Assembly: GCA_950295325.1 (NCBI GenBank)
Contig: OX485803.1
Coordinates: 61,335,554 to 61,399,553 of the forward strand
Reading direction: 5' to 3'
From: Polytrichum commune
Lineage: Eukaryota; Streptophyta; Polytrichopsida; Polytrichales; Polytrichaceae
DNA: 64,000 bases
In this document: positions 45,552-57,249 of the stretch, piece by piece
Layout of the letters: the number at the start of each line of letters is the position of its first letter
Numbering within the stretch: position 1 is the first letter of the stretch
Notes under the pieces: model-generated
The model's input: the letters and a program-made list of their open reading frames with translations, nothing else
Told to the model about the DNA's origin: nothing
Databases searched by the model: none
Position numbers and translations under genes: made by a program

Positions 45552-47339
45552 AAGTTGAAGCATTGATTATCAATTGGAAGTGCGATCAAGGTATAAGCAC
45601 CTATTGCAAACACTTTGAGCACTACAGTCATTTAACTAATCCACATAAAGTATCCAATCTTTTTTTGGATTAGCTTTTATGCTATGACCACAACATTATC
45701 AAGATCCCATTGATAAAATATATCATCTTATAGTATATTATATTTTATCAACAAATAGAAATGCTCAAAAGTCACATACCTCATTTGATCCTTCCTAGTC
45801 ACATAGCCCCCCCCCCTCCCTCCTTCCAAAGTGGACAATGTTAATCGTCGACAATTTCTCTCCTTCAACCAATGAGCTGCAATTTCAATACTTAGAATAA
45901 TACAATTTTTGTCCATATTGAAGTACGTAGTTGCCCAATGTGGGGAGGGGGGGGGGAATATGTGTCAAAATTGCAGGTTACTAGTAGAGTTGGACACTTC
46001 TACCTATTTGGCAGCATGGAATTCCAAATGATATATTGTTGTGATAGGTGTAGAAGGTGTAGTTATAGACCATTAACTTGGCCCACTGTTCATTATTGAG
46101 GCATGTTAAATGCATTGCAATACCTAGGCGGCAACTAGAGAAGGTGTCAACTGACTCATGACGCTACATGACAAGTGATAAAGACCTATGTTCGGGGAAA
46201 ACTGACGGCTAGTTCATTATCAACTGTTGGATTTCCCCTCATGGCCGGTCCAAATTTCCAACCATCGGATGGCAATCCGAATGTAATTTCAATCCTCCGG
46301 CAATTAGCCGATGGACGAGAAAATGTCTTGGAAATGTAGTCGATTCTTCTTGTGAGTTACTGGATTTCAGTCGGAAGCATCCAGAGCGCTATTTGTCTGG
46401 GGCATCTGATGATGCACTTGAGGAAGTACCCTAAACCTTAAACTTTTTAAAGTATGCAACCTTTCCATGACCAAATCCAATTGCTTCTATGAAGAATTGG
46501 GGGACCCTTGGCCTTCAAGCGGTGAAGGCATTGCTAGGTTCAATTCCTACCAAGGATATTAACTCTTCAAATTTAAAGTTTTGAACGTGCCTTTCTTTTC
46601 ACTTATTCAAGATTTTGTACTAAGAAATGATTTCTAATAACTTTTCATACATTTTTTAAACAATTAGTGCCGATAGGAGTTCCATTTAATCGGATATTGC
46701 CCAATGAAAATATGAAAATATAGGCAATTGGCTGATTGATTTTACAAAAGACCGGCTCTTGCCGATGTAAATTGGAAAAAATCCGACCCTTCGTAGCAAC
46801 TACCGGCAATTAGCCACTAAAGCTTCAAAAACTTCCCGAACTCTGATAAAGACCCTTTTAATCAATAACTACACCAATTTGTATGTCACACTAAATCATA
46901 ATGTCTGGTATACTATTTCTACCAAGTGATATTCTTTGAGTCACACAAGTGGTAACCTTCAACGCTTCACTATGTAATGTTGTAGTGTATTGGTCACTGT
47001 ATGGTGGGGTTATCAAATTAAATCATAGAAGTGGTGGGATTTAGCATTAGTTACCATCCTAAAATCATCACCCGTATGTGTTTCGTTAAGAGGTTCAAAC
47101 CCCTACCATCTAGAGGCCCAATATGGGAATGATGATGCACAATAACATGCATTTGAGTTACGTGCTTCCATTCTTATTGATTATGTAAAAATGTACCTAT
47201 CTAAATTCCCTTATGTTATTGAATACTCAAGGTTCAATTACAAATTGTGGATGCCTTAGAATGCATAGATATACTTTAGTACTTTGATAATCAATATCAT
47301 CTACGACACTTGATCAATATTCCTAAGTCTAATCTATAA
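45552..47339. other. Unassigned spacer
   Basis: No gene seen. A CCGGCAATTAGCC block appears twice (near 46,300 and 46,805), suggesting an unresolved old repeat. Two poly-C/G tracts lie near 45,808 and 45,943. Confidence 0.35.
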
Positions 47340-48930
47340 TAGCTTTGGCAACAATACCACCTAGCACCAAACATACCTCACAACCTGGAACCCCTACCCA
47401 ACCATTTGAAACAAAAATCATACGAAAGATGCAAATATAGAGTCCCAAAAAATGGTCCCCTCAAACTATCACAATACACACGTCTATACGCCACTCTTTC
47501 ACACCTCACCGAAACCTTCCAAATAACCATTCATACTTCTCTTCCCCAATAACATGTTCCACCACACTCACAAAATTATTCTCACTGTTTTTTTAGAGAA
47601 GTCGTCTTTGGATCATTGGGTACAACCTTCCAACATAAATGGCGTGGTTCATGGTATGCCCATCCACACACTGAAAATGATGTGCAACAAACCCTCCACT
47701 AGGCTAGACTTGCAACCAAAATTGACCCAAACTTTTTTAGGATACTAGTAATTCCAAACAAAAATTGGTATCAAAACTTCGATTCCCACACATGACCCTT
47801 CCTAGACACACACGTCATCACACAATTAAAGCAAACACCGTCACCTACGAAGAACCAATTATCCCACCGGAACTCAAAATTGAACCTAGAACAAAGAGTT
47901 GTGCCATCCATATCCTCTGCATACACCACAAAATGCACCCATTGGGACCATTGAACAAATATAACAAATGTATTCCGTTACCAACACCCTCCAAGTACCT
48001 TGGATATTCACACAATTTGCATCACCAACCCCATGAACCCAGTAAATTGATGCAAAAACGGTCCAAGCTCATAAATCCTACCTCGATCACCACGCGAACC
48101 TTGGTCACCCCCTCAATCACCAACCTAGAAAGATGCCTACCTCCAAAGTTCCCACCACAATTTTGCTATTATACGAATGGGTCATTCAAGCCCCAGAGAG
48201 AAATCACCCCAAGACATTGGAAATGTGAAACTACATAATATGATATTTACAACGATATAAAAAACGTGAAATTTGTTGGAAGACTTCCATACCTACAAAA
48301 TATGGTACGCACGGAAATGATGGCCACACACCACACCCTCCAAATACTCACTACCATATATCAAAACAAACCCACCCACATTTCCACATACAACCTCAAT
48401 GCCCTATACCTATTCAACACACTGATCAAACACCCCACCCTGCACAATTGCCACCCTGACAAAACCATCCTTGAATCCTGGTCCAAATGTTACACTTTTG
48501 CATGCAACTGACCACACTACACAAAGTCAGAGCCCATGCCAATATAAACAATAACAAACAAGCTTACCAATTAGCCAAAATGGGACATAAGCAAGATCAC
48601 AAAGTCGTTGGAGCCCCATGTGAACATGCACATTCCACTCCATACTGCTTTCAAAAAGATTGGTGGCACCCTATGCATGAAACATCAAACAAAGGCCCCA
48701 TTAGACACCTAGAAAAACACATCCTCAAATATGACCAAAAAAAAAAACTACAACCTGAGACTCTTAGCACATCAAAAACATTAGCTACACAAATGACTCG
48801 GAAATATTGACATTGACTAGGCATTATCAAATGATTTTGTAGAGAAACAAAAGACGTGTCTCATCAAATTCCGGACTAGACAATGTATGGGTCAAGTTTG
48901 CAAACGACTCTTCTTTGGAAGAGAAGCTTG
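47340..48930 (+). pseudogene. Decayed relative of the LINE: linker and RNase H region
   Basis: C/A-rich plus-strand sequence matching the large LINE over about 14,440-15,950. Matches include CTTCCAAATAACCATTCATA against TTCCAAATCACACACACTTA, PPQFCYYTNGSFKPQ (RNase H first Asp changed to Asn), HKVRAHANINNNKQAYQLA (RNase H last block) and KFRTRQCMGQ against KFRYAQYMGN near 48,870. Many stops and frame changes. Both ends are truncated; the zinc finger and RLE-like domain are missing. It shows an older member of the same LINE lineage in this genome. Confidence 0.78.
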
Positions 48931-50739
48931 CCAATCAAGAAATGTAAGAGTAGAAAGGGGTGTATATATTTGAGGCATTATCGTATATAGTATACATACG
49001 GGAGAGGTATATTTTTCTCTCGTGTGTATATTTAACAAGGCTATTAATAAATTTAAAGTAAAGGTAGATTGTACAATGGGAGCCCCAAGGTTTAGAAAAA
49101 ACATTGACAAAATGTGTTGGTTTCATCCAATTTTACTTATTTCATCCAATGTTATGTGTTTAAGGGTCAGATTATTATAAATTATATCCTATGAATGAAA
49201 ACAATGTTTAATGACTTTCTCATCCGAAAGTGAAGGTGGACGATAGTTGTAAGAAATGCCTATTTATTTTGTGTATGTAGTGGAGGCATTCATAACATTA
49301 CTCAGTTGATGAGTCATGTCCAACTACCCTAACTTCAGATTCGGTATGAAGCAGTGGGATTTCGACATGTGGAATCTTCATTCTCAAATCTAGTGTGAGG
49401 CCCATGAACACAACTCATCAACTCAGTAATGTTATGTTTATCACCTTATAAGCATGCACGCACATCATTTAGGATTCCAATAAAAAGTCCACCCCCCGGG
49501 CCATTATGCCCTTGAAATTTCATTGAATGAAATCTCAAATGAAGCCATTCTTTCTCCACCCAACATTAGGAGGTCCCTATGCTTGAAATAACATAACAAA
49601 ATAATATAATATTACATAATTTGACAAGGGTGCCTCCCTCAAATGTGTCCGGCATGGCATGTCATATCGTAAACCCTTTCACCCTACATATTGGCTACCT
49701 TTGAGTCCCCCAATTCTCATTCTAGTGCACAGGACACTCCAATATTTGGATGGGGGTTTTTTTAGTGAAACCAACCATAGCTCCTCCAATGGGCTCAAGG
49801 TTACCTGCTGAGTCATACGTACATGTGTGTGAGGACAATTGGTCGACCTTTTCCCTTATTTCACTCATGTTTACACATGGAAACAATGGAAAGCTCTCAT
49901 AGATGGTATTCCTTCTACGAGTCATTGGGGATTACTTTTGGATTCCGAGTATGTGAGAAATGTCGATTGAAGGTGTACCCGGCTTTTGTGTTGTGATGGA
50001 GACCAAGAGATGTATGGCAATGTTGTAGGGTTTATTGACTCCACTATTGGCATTCCCAATATGCCCATATGCCCAATGTTGTTTGGGAAGAAGGACATGA
50101 TGGACATACACCAATCAATTACGAATTATGTCATGACTATGGCTTGTAGGAATATCAAAGTCAATGAAGAGTTATTTTAAACGTAGTCTCGAGATGAAAC
50201 GAGGTTCAATGACAAGCCATGGGCTATTGCCACATTGGTTCCCAATGAGGAGTTCCCACGCAGGTGCGGGTAGGAAGACCATGTAGTCATGTTTAGTTAT
50301 ATACGACTAGTAATATATGTTCTTTTGCAAATTAATAATAGATCATAATGCAAAACTATGATTAAGTATTAGGAGTACACATAGTACTACCAAGACTCTT
50401 ACAATACTTATTCAATCATGTTTAAGTTCAGTGCATGTAATTCAAGAACTTGAAAGAGTGCAAGACATTCAATGACATATGTAGCAAATACAAGTTGCAC
50501 ATTTTGGTTTCTTTTGAACTTCTACGTTTTTTGTGGGCTCCTCCTCAACAAGCTCTTCTTCCTACTCTTTTGATTTTGATTCTAATTTGTAGTCTAAATC
50601 ATAATTTTCCTTCTCCGATTGTTCACTTCCCACATCATCTTCTTTGTTGCTCTCTTCTGCCTCTATTTGCGTTCATATTGAAGGTAAGGTGGACAACCTT
50701 GAACTCCTCCTACGTGGTTGTTGAGTACCAACATTATGA
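48931..50739. other. Spacer with candidate hairpin and possible transposon remnants
   Basis: Holds the foldback at 49,291-49,436. A 64-codon plus frame at 49,986-50,177 and a minus frame rich in Glu/Asp/Lys at 50,520-50,690 look protein-like, but I cannot assign them. The latter could be an acidic transposase tail. Confidence 0.3.
49291..49436. repeat. 146-bp imperfect hairpin
   Basis: The basal stem pairs CATAACATTACTCAGTTGAT followed by GAGT (49,291-49,314) with its inverse at 49,413-49,436, 23 of 24 bases. A second paired block (AGATTCGGTATGAAG with CTTCATTCTCAAATCT) lies within, so most of the molecule can fold as one stem. It fits either a tiny foldback MITE or a microRNA-type precursor. 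Confidence 0.6.
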
Positions 50740-52851
50740 GAGAGAAATGAGTCACAACAGAGCACCTAAGGGCATCAAACATCACCAAGAGGAAGAAGAT
50801 CATCACCGAAACAAAGAAGAATGCCGAAGTACACCGAAGAGAGCTCTCCGAACCTCGGCCACGGTGATAGGGTCCGCTGTCACGGAAATACAAGGAAGTC
50901 GCACGGTTATAGGGTCCCTTACCCATGGGTATAGGACAATCAGAGTTTTAGTGAAGGAGAACTTAGGAATTAAGTAGAAGGCTATTATATTAGTATAAAG
51001 GAGTTAGTGTTAAGCATTATGGAGTATATAGGAATGTAAGGTTTCGAGGTTTAAAAACTATTTTGAGGCATGATTATGAAGTATTACGGAGGTAGGATAT
51101 TGAAGAGACATAATTATGTATTAGGGATATATTAAGGGGGTTATTAGAGGTATATTAGAGTATAGGATTTTGAGGATAAATGACTATCCGAAGTACATGA
51201 TTATGAAAATTTGAAGAAGCATGATTATGAATTATGTAAGAATTTTAGATTCTTATACATTATGAAGATGCATTATGAGCATATAGGCCAAGGATAGATT
51301 CTACTAGAATCAAGCAAAGCTGAAGACTTGATTACATTCTCAAGAGGAACTACAATGTAGCCAAGACAAGGATATAGTAGAATCTTAGAAATATGAACAT
51401 TCAAATGGTAAAACGGTTATAACCGTTTAGGATAGATGGCATCTACATATATCAAAGATAGTTAGTATCTAGGAAAGTGGAAGTTAACAACCACTCTTAG
51501 TATAGATTTTGGATAAGAAGAAAAGACTATATAAGGGAAGCATTTTAGGAGACCTATACCTCATTTTCTACACAACGAAGTTATCATAAATTTGAGTGTC
51601 AAGAATCACTTGAAGCTTTTGTAACTCTCCTCCTGGAGCACTTTTGCAATACATTATCTTTTCTACAAATGCATGTGACCTTTCTACCTCTCTCTCAAAT
51701 TGTCTTACAAAGTTTGTCAAGCGGTACTTGGAACTTGAGTGATTAAGCAACCGAGAGTAGAGTAGATTGAGTAGACTCTTTTGAGAAAGAACTCAAGAGA
51801 TAGTGCGAGGGTGAGAACAAAGCGCTCAAGACAAATTGGAGAATCAATGGAACTTTGAGAGAGATTGAATTAAGAAAGCGATTGTCAAACTTGAGTGAAG
51901 GAAACAAGATTATCTCTCAAAGTGGAACTTATCATTGATCTCCTCAAAAGGGAATTATAAATATATATGTGATTGAATGATTGAAGAATTATATGCATGT
52001 TATGATTTGAGCAAAACTACTTAACGATTACAAACTCCTTCAAAGGAGGAGGAGCTTATTATTATAAACTACATAATCGACTTATAAGCATTATACATAT
52101 TATACTACATATTGATTGTTGAACTTATGATTGACAAGAATGATGAAGACATTAATTCATATCAAAGTTTGAATACATATGAACGAAGTAATATTGATAT
52201 AAGATAATCTACTTACTACAATTGTTATTCAACCTCTTTCTTTCACAATACTTTGTGAGTTGTTGGATGTCATTAACAATCGGAGAAGAGTTCTTCTCTC
52301 TTGAGTAAATTCAAGAGAGTATAATTATTCTTGTTATTAAAACACTTTGAAGTTCAACGTGACATTGCAAAACAATTAATGAAGTGTTCATGAACTTATA
52401 ACTACTATATGCATAATTGTCAAGTTACAATATTATACGTAGTAACACTTGAGCTTTAAAAAGAAGACTCAAGAATAATATATCTTCTTCATCATTATAA
52501 GATACTATCATTTATGTGATTTATGCTTATGAATTACGAGTCTTAAAGACTCATATGATTTATTGAAAACTATATTGTTATCAAGCATATTGTACACCTC
52601 TTGAAACCTTTTCTAAATCTAAGGATTCTTATTATCGATGATGCCTTACTTTGATAGTGAGAATTAAGATAATGAAATTGTGTTCACTCCAATAATATAT
52701 TCATATCATAAGGAGAAGAGAGGGATTGTTAATTCGGGAACCGAGCATATTAATGAGGCACGGTAGTTCTCAAGCGAATATAAATTTACGTGATGTCTTA
52801 CCGTGAGTCTTCTTGAGCTTATTGCAAGGGAACGACCCACGGGGTGCATCA
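50740..52851 (+). mobile_element. Ty3/gypsy-type 5' LTR
   Basis: It ends GGGGTGCATCA directly before a primer-binding site. The long non-coding AT-rich body and an internal TATA box support an LTR. The left end is not defined because no second LTR or duplication is in the window; 50,740 is a guess at a TG start. Confidence 0.55.
51528..51537 (+). promoter_or_regulatory. LTR TATA box
   Basis: CTATATAAGG in a plus-strand LTR, about 1.3 kb before the primer-binding site. Transcription of the retroelement RNA would start about 30 bp downstream. Confidence 0.55.
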
Positions 52852-52854
52852 TTT

Positions 52855-52872
52855 TGGCGACCATGCTGGGGA
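52855..52872 (+). other. Retrotransposon primer-binding site
   Basis: TGGCGACCATGCTGGGGA, four bases after the LTR end. The pattern TGGCGAC--TGCTGGGGA is characteristic of Tat/Ogre-type Ty3/gypsy elements, where a host tRNA 3' end primes minus-strand synthesis. Confidence 0.7.
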
Positions 52873-53087
52873 ATTTTGCCATTAATGTGTTTCGGTAATT
52901 TAAATGTGAAAGGGTGATTTAATGTGTCTCGGTGTTTTAAGTGTGAAAGGGACGAAAACGGAGGTTCTTGGCGAATGCGTTAACTAAGCACGTGGAGAAT
53001 TACGCCAAGAAGAGCGGACAACCGCAACGTCATATCTACCAATTGGAACTTAACACGATTCGGAGATAATGCGCCTTACTAGTAAGA

Positions 53088-54369
53088 ATGTCAAATGAGA
53101 AGAGACATACGGAAGACGACCGGGAGATACGTGATACGTTGAATGAATTAAACTTCATCACTTTTTGCGAAGTGATACTCAAGGAGATCGAAACTCAAGA
53201 GAAATTCTATCAAGTGGAGATTGAGGAGTCCTTACTTTACAAATTGTGGCACACAACGGGAGAAAGTTCCAATGAACAACAAACAAAATTGGAACGATAA
53301 ATCAAAGGAGAAGATAGTGAACGACCAAAAGGAACTAATATCAAGTTGGCCGTGGGAATATCCCGATTACATCAAGGAATCTAACAAAGCGGAAGAATGG
53401 ATTAGCACCAAACGATTTCGTGACTTAATGGTATGTATGAACCGAGTATACATCGATCAAGCGTGGAGAAGTTTTGAAGAAAGGCGGATTAGTTTCACGT
53501 ACCGATCGGAGTTTGAGAAAAGAATCAAAGACTTACCTGAAGAATTACAAGCCATCATCTTTTCTAAAGTGTGGAACAAAGGCAAGGATACGTTGTGGGA
53601 GTGCATGCCGGGAACAACAAAACAAAGTGGGTACCATTATAATCTAGAAGGGTTCTTTTACGACCTATACTACACACGAGTAATGGTACCGGCTACAATC
53701 AATGATTCCTTGGTTTGAGAATATCCATTGCCGCGATAACTTACGAGAAAGATTAGAAAAAGGATCCGAAGAGAAGCATTTAATCGGACCACTTGAAGCC
53801 TCACATGTTGAAAGAGCGATTTTGAGAAAAATTGAGAGATCAAACGTGAAAGGAGTATACGTGATTGATGATACTATAGAAGACATTGATACTAAAGGAA
53901 TTGTAAGTCATTGGCCTTGGGAGTACCCGAAGTTTAGTTGGGACGAAAAGGTACTAACTCAATATGAAGGAGTAAAAAAAAAAGGTTCCATGACTTGATG
54001 TGGAACATGCACAAAGTTTATAAGACAAAAGCAACCAAGAACTTTATCAAGAAACAAATCGGATTTACTTATCGATCGGAGTTTGAGAGGAGAATCTATG
54101 AACTACCGGAAGAACTACAAGCAAAGATATTCTCAAAGGTGTGGAATCACGGGAGAATTGGAATCGGGAAACGGGCGATAGGCGCCACAAGTCATAGAGG
54201 GTACCACTACCCGCAAGAGGGACTATTATACAACATCTATTTTGAAAAGGTGATGATTAAACTCTACAACGGACTAGAAAGATTGGAGAAGAGTGAGCGG
54301 GAGGTGACCACGATTAGAAGATCAAAACGTATAGCAAAAGAGAATTCATTGGGGAGAAAGAGAAACTAG
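53088..54369 (+). pseudogene. Pre-gag ORF with two copies of an unknown module
   Basis: Four overlapping frames (53,088-53,300; 53,221-53,718; 53,702-53,998; 53,995-54,369) join into one protein-like sequence with three frame changes, one in a run of ten A at about 53,965. A module of about 115 residues occurs twice, about 560 bp apart. Each copy starts with WPWEYP, contains KRF-DLM, then FTYRSEFE-RI--LPEELQA and IFSKVWN-G, and ends in GYHY--EG--Y--Y---VM. A basic tail (RRSKRIAKENSLGRKRN) may be nuclear-targeting. Ogre-type elements carry an ORF of unknown function upstream of gag, so position fits; I recognise no domain. Introns instead of frameshifts are possible but no clear splice sites were seen. 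Confidence 0.65.
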
Positions 54370-54380
54370 ATTAAGAATAT

Positions 54381-54644
54381 CCTAAGAGTTGTACTAGCGA
54401 AAGGATGAGATAGATGCACATAATTGAAGCCGGGAGGGCCGATTAGGGTGATCTAGGGTCATGCTAAGTAGCGTTAACGTACGACAAAGAGGAAGAGAAA
54501 ACTAATTGAGTCAAGAAGAATAGTGTGTCCTAAGAACCGTACTAGCGAAAGGATGAATATAGAATGCACATAGTTGAAGCCGGGAGGGCCAACTAGGGTG
54601 GTCTAAGATCATGCTAAGTAGTGTTAATGTACGACGAAGAGGAA
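54381..54644 (+). repeat. 148-bp tandem duplication before gag
   Basis: GTACTAGCGAAAGGATGA occurs at 54,391 and 54,539. GAAGCCGGGAGGGCC, CATGCTAAGTAG and GTACGAC-AAGAGGAAGA recur at the same offset of 148 bp. The second copy runs into the gag start codon at 54,627. Confidence 0.85.
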
Positions 54645-56747
54645 GACACTAGGGAGCGAAGTCGTTCGCCGCCATCTAGGAGAGAGGCCGAGGCCGAACG
54701 TAAGCACATTAACCGTATGCAACATGGAGTAAACCCCAATAGCGAGGAAGGAAGAGCCGAGAGGCAAAGAAGAGAGAGAGCGGAACGATACGAGAGACGG
54801 GCAAGACAAAGAGCCGAAGGTCTTGAAGTATCTAGATCACCATCCCCATCACTAACAAACGATAACCTAGACCGACCATCACCCTATGAATACGAAAACA
54901 TAAATAGAGAAGAGCAAAGAGACACCGTCACTCCATTAGGAACATTCGAAACAAACACTAGAGAAGGGATACCCCGGAATATTAATTTTGATCAAGACAC
55001 ACAAGAAAGCATAGTAGAGAACGAAAATTCAACAACAACTCAAAGTGAGGAGCCAACATCAAGACAAGTCAACCAAACATTTGAAGAATTTTTGCAACAA
55101 GAAAGGGCTAGTGAACAATTATTTGACTATAGAGTACCCATCAATAGCACAACAAGATCCGGAACAACGTCATTAGGGACGAATATTGGAGGTTCCGGAG
55201 GAGGAAGAGGAAGTGGAACTATAGCCATGTCGGGAGGAGCGCCACCCCCACCTAGAAGAGGGAAGATACCTCTTCCTACATACAAAGGAAAGGAAGATCC
55301 GGACACTTACATACAAGAATATGTCAATATATGTCATGCCAACCAAGAAGGGACCGATGCGGAGAAATTAAGATTGTTTCCGGTGACTCTTAAGAAAAAG
55401 GCACTAGAATGGTACACTCAATTTCCCGCGAATCACTTTGTGAATTGGAATGATTTAAAGACAACTTTTATCCAACGATTCCGATCAACCAAATCGGAAG
55501 GGGAGATCATCAACAACTTGTCACATGTAAAGCAAAAGAAAGATGAATCGGTGGAAGAGTTTTATGAACGAGTAATGGTACCGGCGGCTAAAATTCAACC
55601 CGCGCCGGGAGAACAAATTAGAAAAACTTGGTTCATAAATGGACTAAGGAAGGAATACGAGAAATATGTAAACATTTTACCAAGTGATACCTTGGAGGAA
55701 GCACTAGCTTCGGCACGAAAGATTGAGATGAGCAAAACGAAAAAGGAAAGGATGAGAGAAGACGATTCAAGTGGAGATTCAAGTAGCGATTCCGATGATG
55801 ATACAAGAAGAAGGAAGAAAAAGGGAAAGGCTAAGAAAGCCGATGTTACTAAGGATGATTTAAAGGCTCTTAAACAAGAGATAGAGGAACTAGCCATCGG
55901 CACTCGGAAGTTTAGGACGGGAGTCACTTGCCGGAGATGCCGCAATGAAGGCCATTATTCAAATGAGTGCCAATTAAAGAGTTGCTCGAATTGCAATAGC
56001 ACTACACACAATAGAAATGAATGTGTTTATGATGGAAGAAGGCGAGAAAGGAGATTTGGAGTGAATCAAGTACAACCACAATTAAACAACAACCGGAGAA
56101 GGGCGGGAGCCTCGCCTCCGAGATTTAGAGATGAAGAGAGACCGCGGTTCGGGGAGAATCGGCGAGATATGAGATACCCCTATCAAGGGAGGGATAAGCT
56201 AAGGGATGAAGGATACCCCTATAACGGGCAGGAATACCGAAGAGGAGATCGGTACCCGTACGACAATTACCGGAGGGAAGCGACATACCCCTACCGAAGC
56301 CAATACTACCCAAGGGAAGAAGAATACCCCTATCAGGGCGGCCCTAGAGGACCCATTAATCACGGGAGATTGGAGTACCCCAGGGATGTGATGGACAATA
56401 TGAGCCAAAAGGTTGCGCCGAGAATCGGGTACACTGGCCTACCGCGACGGGAAGGCAACGCCGACGAGTGCTATTATTGTCATCAACAGGGTCATAGAAA
56501 ACCGGAATGCTCATTGTTTAGGAAACATCAAGAAGAAGCGAATGATTACGCGAAGAAGCCCACGGTGGCGGCAAATGTAGTGACACCAAGTGTGTGTGTG
56601 ATGACGAGAGCCCAAAGAGCGGCGAAAGAAAACTCTAAGGAAGAGAGTGAATTGGAAGATGAAGATAATGGAGATGATAGAAAGAGCGAAGACTCGGAAC
56701 CTCCTCAATCACGCATTTGCCCTTGTGAGTCACTAGGCACACCGTAA
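54627..56747 (+). CDS. Ty3/gypsy gag polyprotein
   Basis: Intact 706-aa ORF from the first ATG. The N-terminal 190 residues are charged and Ser/Arg-rich (RERSRSPPSRREAEAE), then a Gly-rich spacer. The retrotransposon gag core follows at roughly residues 210-375 (KKKALEWYTQFP, FIQRFRSTKS, KDESVEEFYERV, WFINGLRKEYEKYV), which forms the capsid. Next comes a basic and acidic stretch, then two CCHC zinc knuckles (CRRCRNEGHYSNEC, CSNCNSTTHNRNEC), five YPY-containing repeats and a third knuckle (CYYCHQQGHRKPEC), which bind the genomic RNA. The tail is acidic. Normal gag length with extra N- and C-terminal parts. No protease or pol follows, so the element is incomplete or parasitic on others. Confidence 0.88.
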   Translation: MYDEEEDTRERSRSPPSRREAEAERKHINRMQHGVNPNSEEGRAERQRRERAERYERRARQRAEGLEVSRSPSPSLTNDNLDRPSPYEYENINREEQRDTVTPLGTFETNTREGIPRNINFDQDTQESIVENENSTTTQSEEPTSRQVNQTFEEFLQQERASEQLFDYRVPINSTTRSGTTSLGTNIGGSGGGRGSGTIAMSGGAPPPPRRGKIPLPTYKGKEDPDTYIQEYVNICHANQEGTDAEKLRLFPVTLKKKALEWYTQFPANHFVNWNDLKTTFIQRFRSTKSEGEIINNLSHVKQKKDESVEEFYERVMVPAAKIQPAPGEQIRKTWFINGLRKEYEKYVNILPSDTLEEALASARKIEMSKTKKERMREDDSSGDSSSDSDDDTRRRKKKGKAKKADVTKDDLKALKQEIEELAIGTRKFRTGVTCRRCRNEGHYSNECQLKSCSNCNSTTHNRNECVYDGRRRERRFGVNQVQPQLNNNRRRAGASPPRFRDEERPRFGENRRDMRYPYQGRDKLRDEGYPYNGQEYRRGDRYPYDNYRREATYPYRSQYYPREEEYPYQGGPRGPINHGRLEYPRDVMDNMSQKVAPRIGYTGLPRREGNADECYYCHQQGHRKPECSLFRKHQEEANDYAKKPTVAANVVTPSVCVMTRAQRAAKENSKEESELEDEDNGDDRKSEDSEPPQSRICPCESLGTP

Positions 56748-57199
56748 GATCTCTATTGTGTGTAGAAAATTTAAAGGACTGAAGAGTTTGAAGTGTACAA
56801 GTAGGGTTTAAGAAGCTATGAAGTGTGCAAATAGGGTTTTTATGTGCATGCAAGAAACTACATCATGTGTGTGTGTGTGTGTGTGAGAAAGATAGAAAAT
56901 GTGCCAAAGTTCCCACTTATTTGAAATTTGATATTCATTATCTTGGCGTCATTTGTAGGAGGGAACATTAGTTCATTGCCTTTAGTTTGTTGAGTGTCTT
57001 TAATTCATCACTATGTCAAGTAATATTAATCACTACATTAAATACAAATGTGGACTTTAATTTAAATGAGCCCACATTTTGAGTTCTCAAGGCTAATGAC
57101 AACAAATATGAGGCAAAAGATAGTTTTGGGAATTATATTGTGCAATTATGTCCACATTTGGAGTAAGCATAAATCATTCACTTTAATGTAGATTCATAA
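56748..57199. other. Spacer after gag
   Basis: No protease or RT. A (TG)n microsatellite lies at about 56,865-56,884. The transition into the CACTA remnant is undefined. Confidence 0.4.
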
Positions 57200-57249
57200 T
57201 AGATGAGACATCAATGCGTGCAATATTGGACTTGGAGCTATGAAATTCA

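Noticed and set aside
50450-50977. 175-codon plus-strand frame
   Set aside because: Hydrophobic then charged low-complexity; crosses the presumed LTR edge and matches nothing I know.
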